From NCBI RefSeq assembly GCF_030272615.1, contig NC_081410.1, forward strand, positions 292,302,457 to 292,362,456: a stretch of DNA of 60,000 bases. The letters run 5' to 3'. Source of the DNA: Cryptomeria japonica. Its lineage: Eukaryota; Streptophyta; Pinopsida; Cupressales; Cupressaceae. Positions 59,269 to 60,000 of the stretch are shown piece by piece. Below the pieces are notes generated by a model. That model was not told the DNA's origin, ran no database searches, and worked only from the letters and a program-made list of their open reading frames with translations. Within the stretch, counting starts at the first letter, position 1, and every line of letters begins with the position of its first letter. The position numbers and the translations under genes are program-made.

Positions 59269-60000
59269 TGTTAGGTACTAGAGACAACTAATAGGGGGGG
59301 TGAATCAGTTGTCAAATAAATTCAAACCAAAAACAACTTAACTGACTTAATGCTTAATACCGATAAACCAGTCTTTTATACCAGTTGATAGTTTTATCAG
59401 TTAATGCAATATCGGTAAAGATTAATGCATGAAACAAAAAGACAAAGTCATCCACAACACATAACACCAATATTTGTGCTTGGAAACCTTGTAAGGGGAA
59501 AACCATGGTGGGAAAACTTACCCACAATTAGATGATACTACTGCATATAGTAAGTGTATACAAATGGGGTCTGCACATGCAGAAAGGCCAAGCACCTAGA
59601 GCTCACTGCTCAAACACAAAATAGGAGTCACACTGACTAAAATTGGATGGTTAAATCCAATAAGGATGTACTGCTCAAAATAGCATCTTCATATGCTAGA
59701 TTTGGTACCGATGTAGTTCTGATATACTTTCACAAAAACCTTGCTTCACCTTCAAAGGATGTCTATGTGTATAGCTCTGCTTATTCTTGCATATACCTTC
59801 ACACAATCCTTTTTGCACTCCACATTCAATCTTACAAATAAGATCTTACATTTATATCATAACCTAGGACCAATTTTAGTAGGTCGGCTCTAAAGGATAC
59901 TACAATAAAATCAATTTACAATTAAAACAATATCTGATGCAATAACTGATACAACATGTTGTCTTGATGCATTTAAAATAATAATAAATCATCTCCATAG
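59269..60000 (-). repeat. Copia-C 5' LTR, cut by the window edge
   Basis: It starts TGTTAGGTAC and matches 45809 onward for the 732 bp visible. The hairpin CAACTAA / TCAGTTG is at 59285-59311. Confidence 0.92.

Larger units (their letters stand above)
45809..60000 (-). mobile_element. Copia-C: nearly complete Ty1/Copia retrotransposon, right LTR runs off the window
   Basis: A left LTR (45809-46866), polypurine tract, RNase H, reverse transcriptase, integrase (split), protease, gag, a perfect initiator-Met binding site and the start of the second LTR (59269 onward) are all on the - strand in canonical Copia order. A TAT-type Gypsy of 7,825 bp interrupts the integrase. Frameshifts and stops break most domains, and one catalytic Asp of integrase is lost. 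The two LTRs differ at about 7% over 350 bp by eye. Confidence 0.93.

Noticed and set aside
46096-59841. Matching short frames in the two Copia-C LTRs (46096-46371 and 59647-59841)
   Set aside because: They are the same LTR segment read antisense; similarity reflects LTR duplication, not a gene.

Overview
The window is plant nuclear DNA made almost entirely of old and nested LTR retrotransposons. I found no intact host gene, rRNA, tRNA or CRISPR array. The evidence for a plant is the set of Ty1/Copia elements primed by initiator tRNA-Met (binding-site matches to TTGGTATCAGAGCC), a Ty3/Gypsy pol of plant type, and a Gypsy gag-protease element of TAT/Ogre type. The AT-rich spacers, frequent ACCGGTT motifs, heavy nesting and absence of genes suggest a very large, repeat-rich genome. 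A gymnosperm is my guess from general familiarity, not something the sequence proves.

Layout, left to right. 1-1930: a decayed reading frame with two TAG stops, then LTR-like sequence with a TATA box and a 20-bp tandem repeat. 1932-12224: a decayed, 5'-truncated Copia on the + strand (Copia-A). It is split inside reverse transcriptase by a 6.7-kb non-autonomous element with exact 5-bp target duplications (NA1, 2267-8972), and split again by a 344-bp TRIM (9378-9721). 12225-19090: AT-rich non-coding DNA with one solo LTR and a diverged duplication. 19094-20885: an LTR-like block holding 13 tandem palindromes. 20890-23893: a broken Gypsy pol on the - strand, cut at its gag by a Copia LTR (23898-26538). 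27431-30922: non-coding DNA with a second palindrome array and an AT microsatellite. 30923-36381: an array of inverted-repeat units followed by a long polymerase-free reading frame (NA2).

38931-40832 is the 5' LTR and gag of a second + strand Copia (Copia-B), interrupted at 40833 by a third polymerase-free element (NA3, - strand). From 45809 past the window end runs a - strand Copia (Copia-C) with LTR, gag, protease, integrase, reverse transcriptase and RNase H. Its integrase is split by a 7.8-kb TAT-type Gypsy (49695-57519) that carries gag-protease but no reverse transcriptase.

Functionally these are parasites at different stages of decay. NA1, NA2, NA3 and the TAT element lack polymerase and would need enzymes supplied in trans. 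Stops are often TAG where a related copy or the family has Gln or Trp, and the TAT LTR pair differs almost only by transitions, as expected for methylated, silenced DNA. The least ordinary structures are the arrays whose repeat unit is itself an inverted repeat (19.1-19.8, 28.7-28.9 and 30.9-32.4 kb), and a hairpin with compensating stem changes near the end of eight Copia LTRs.
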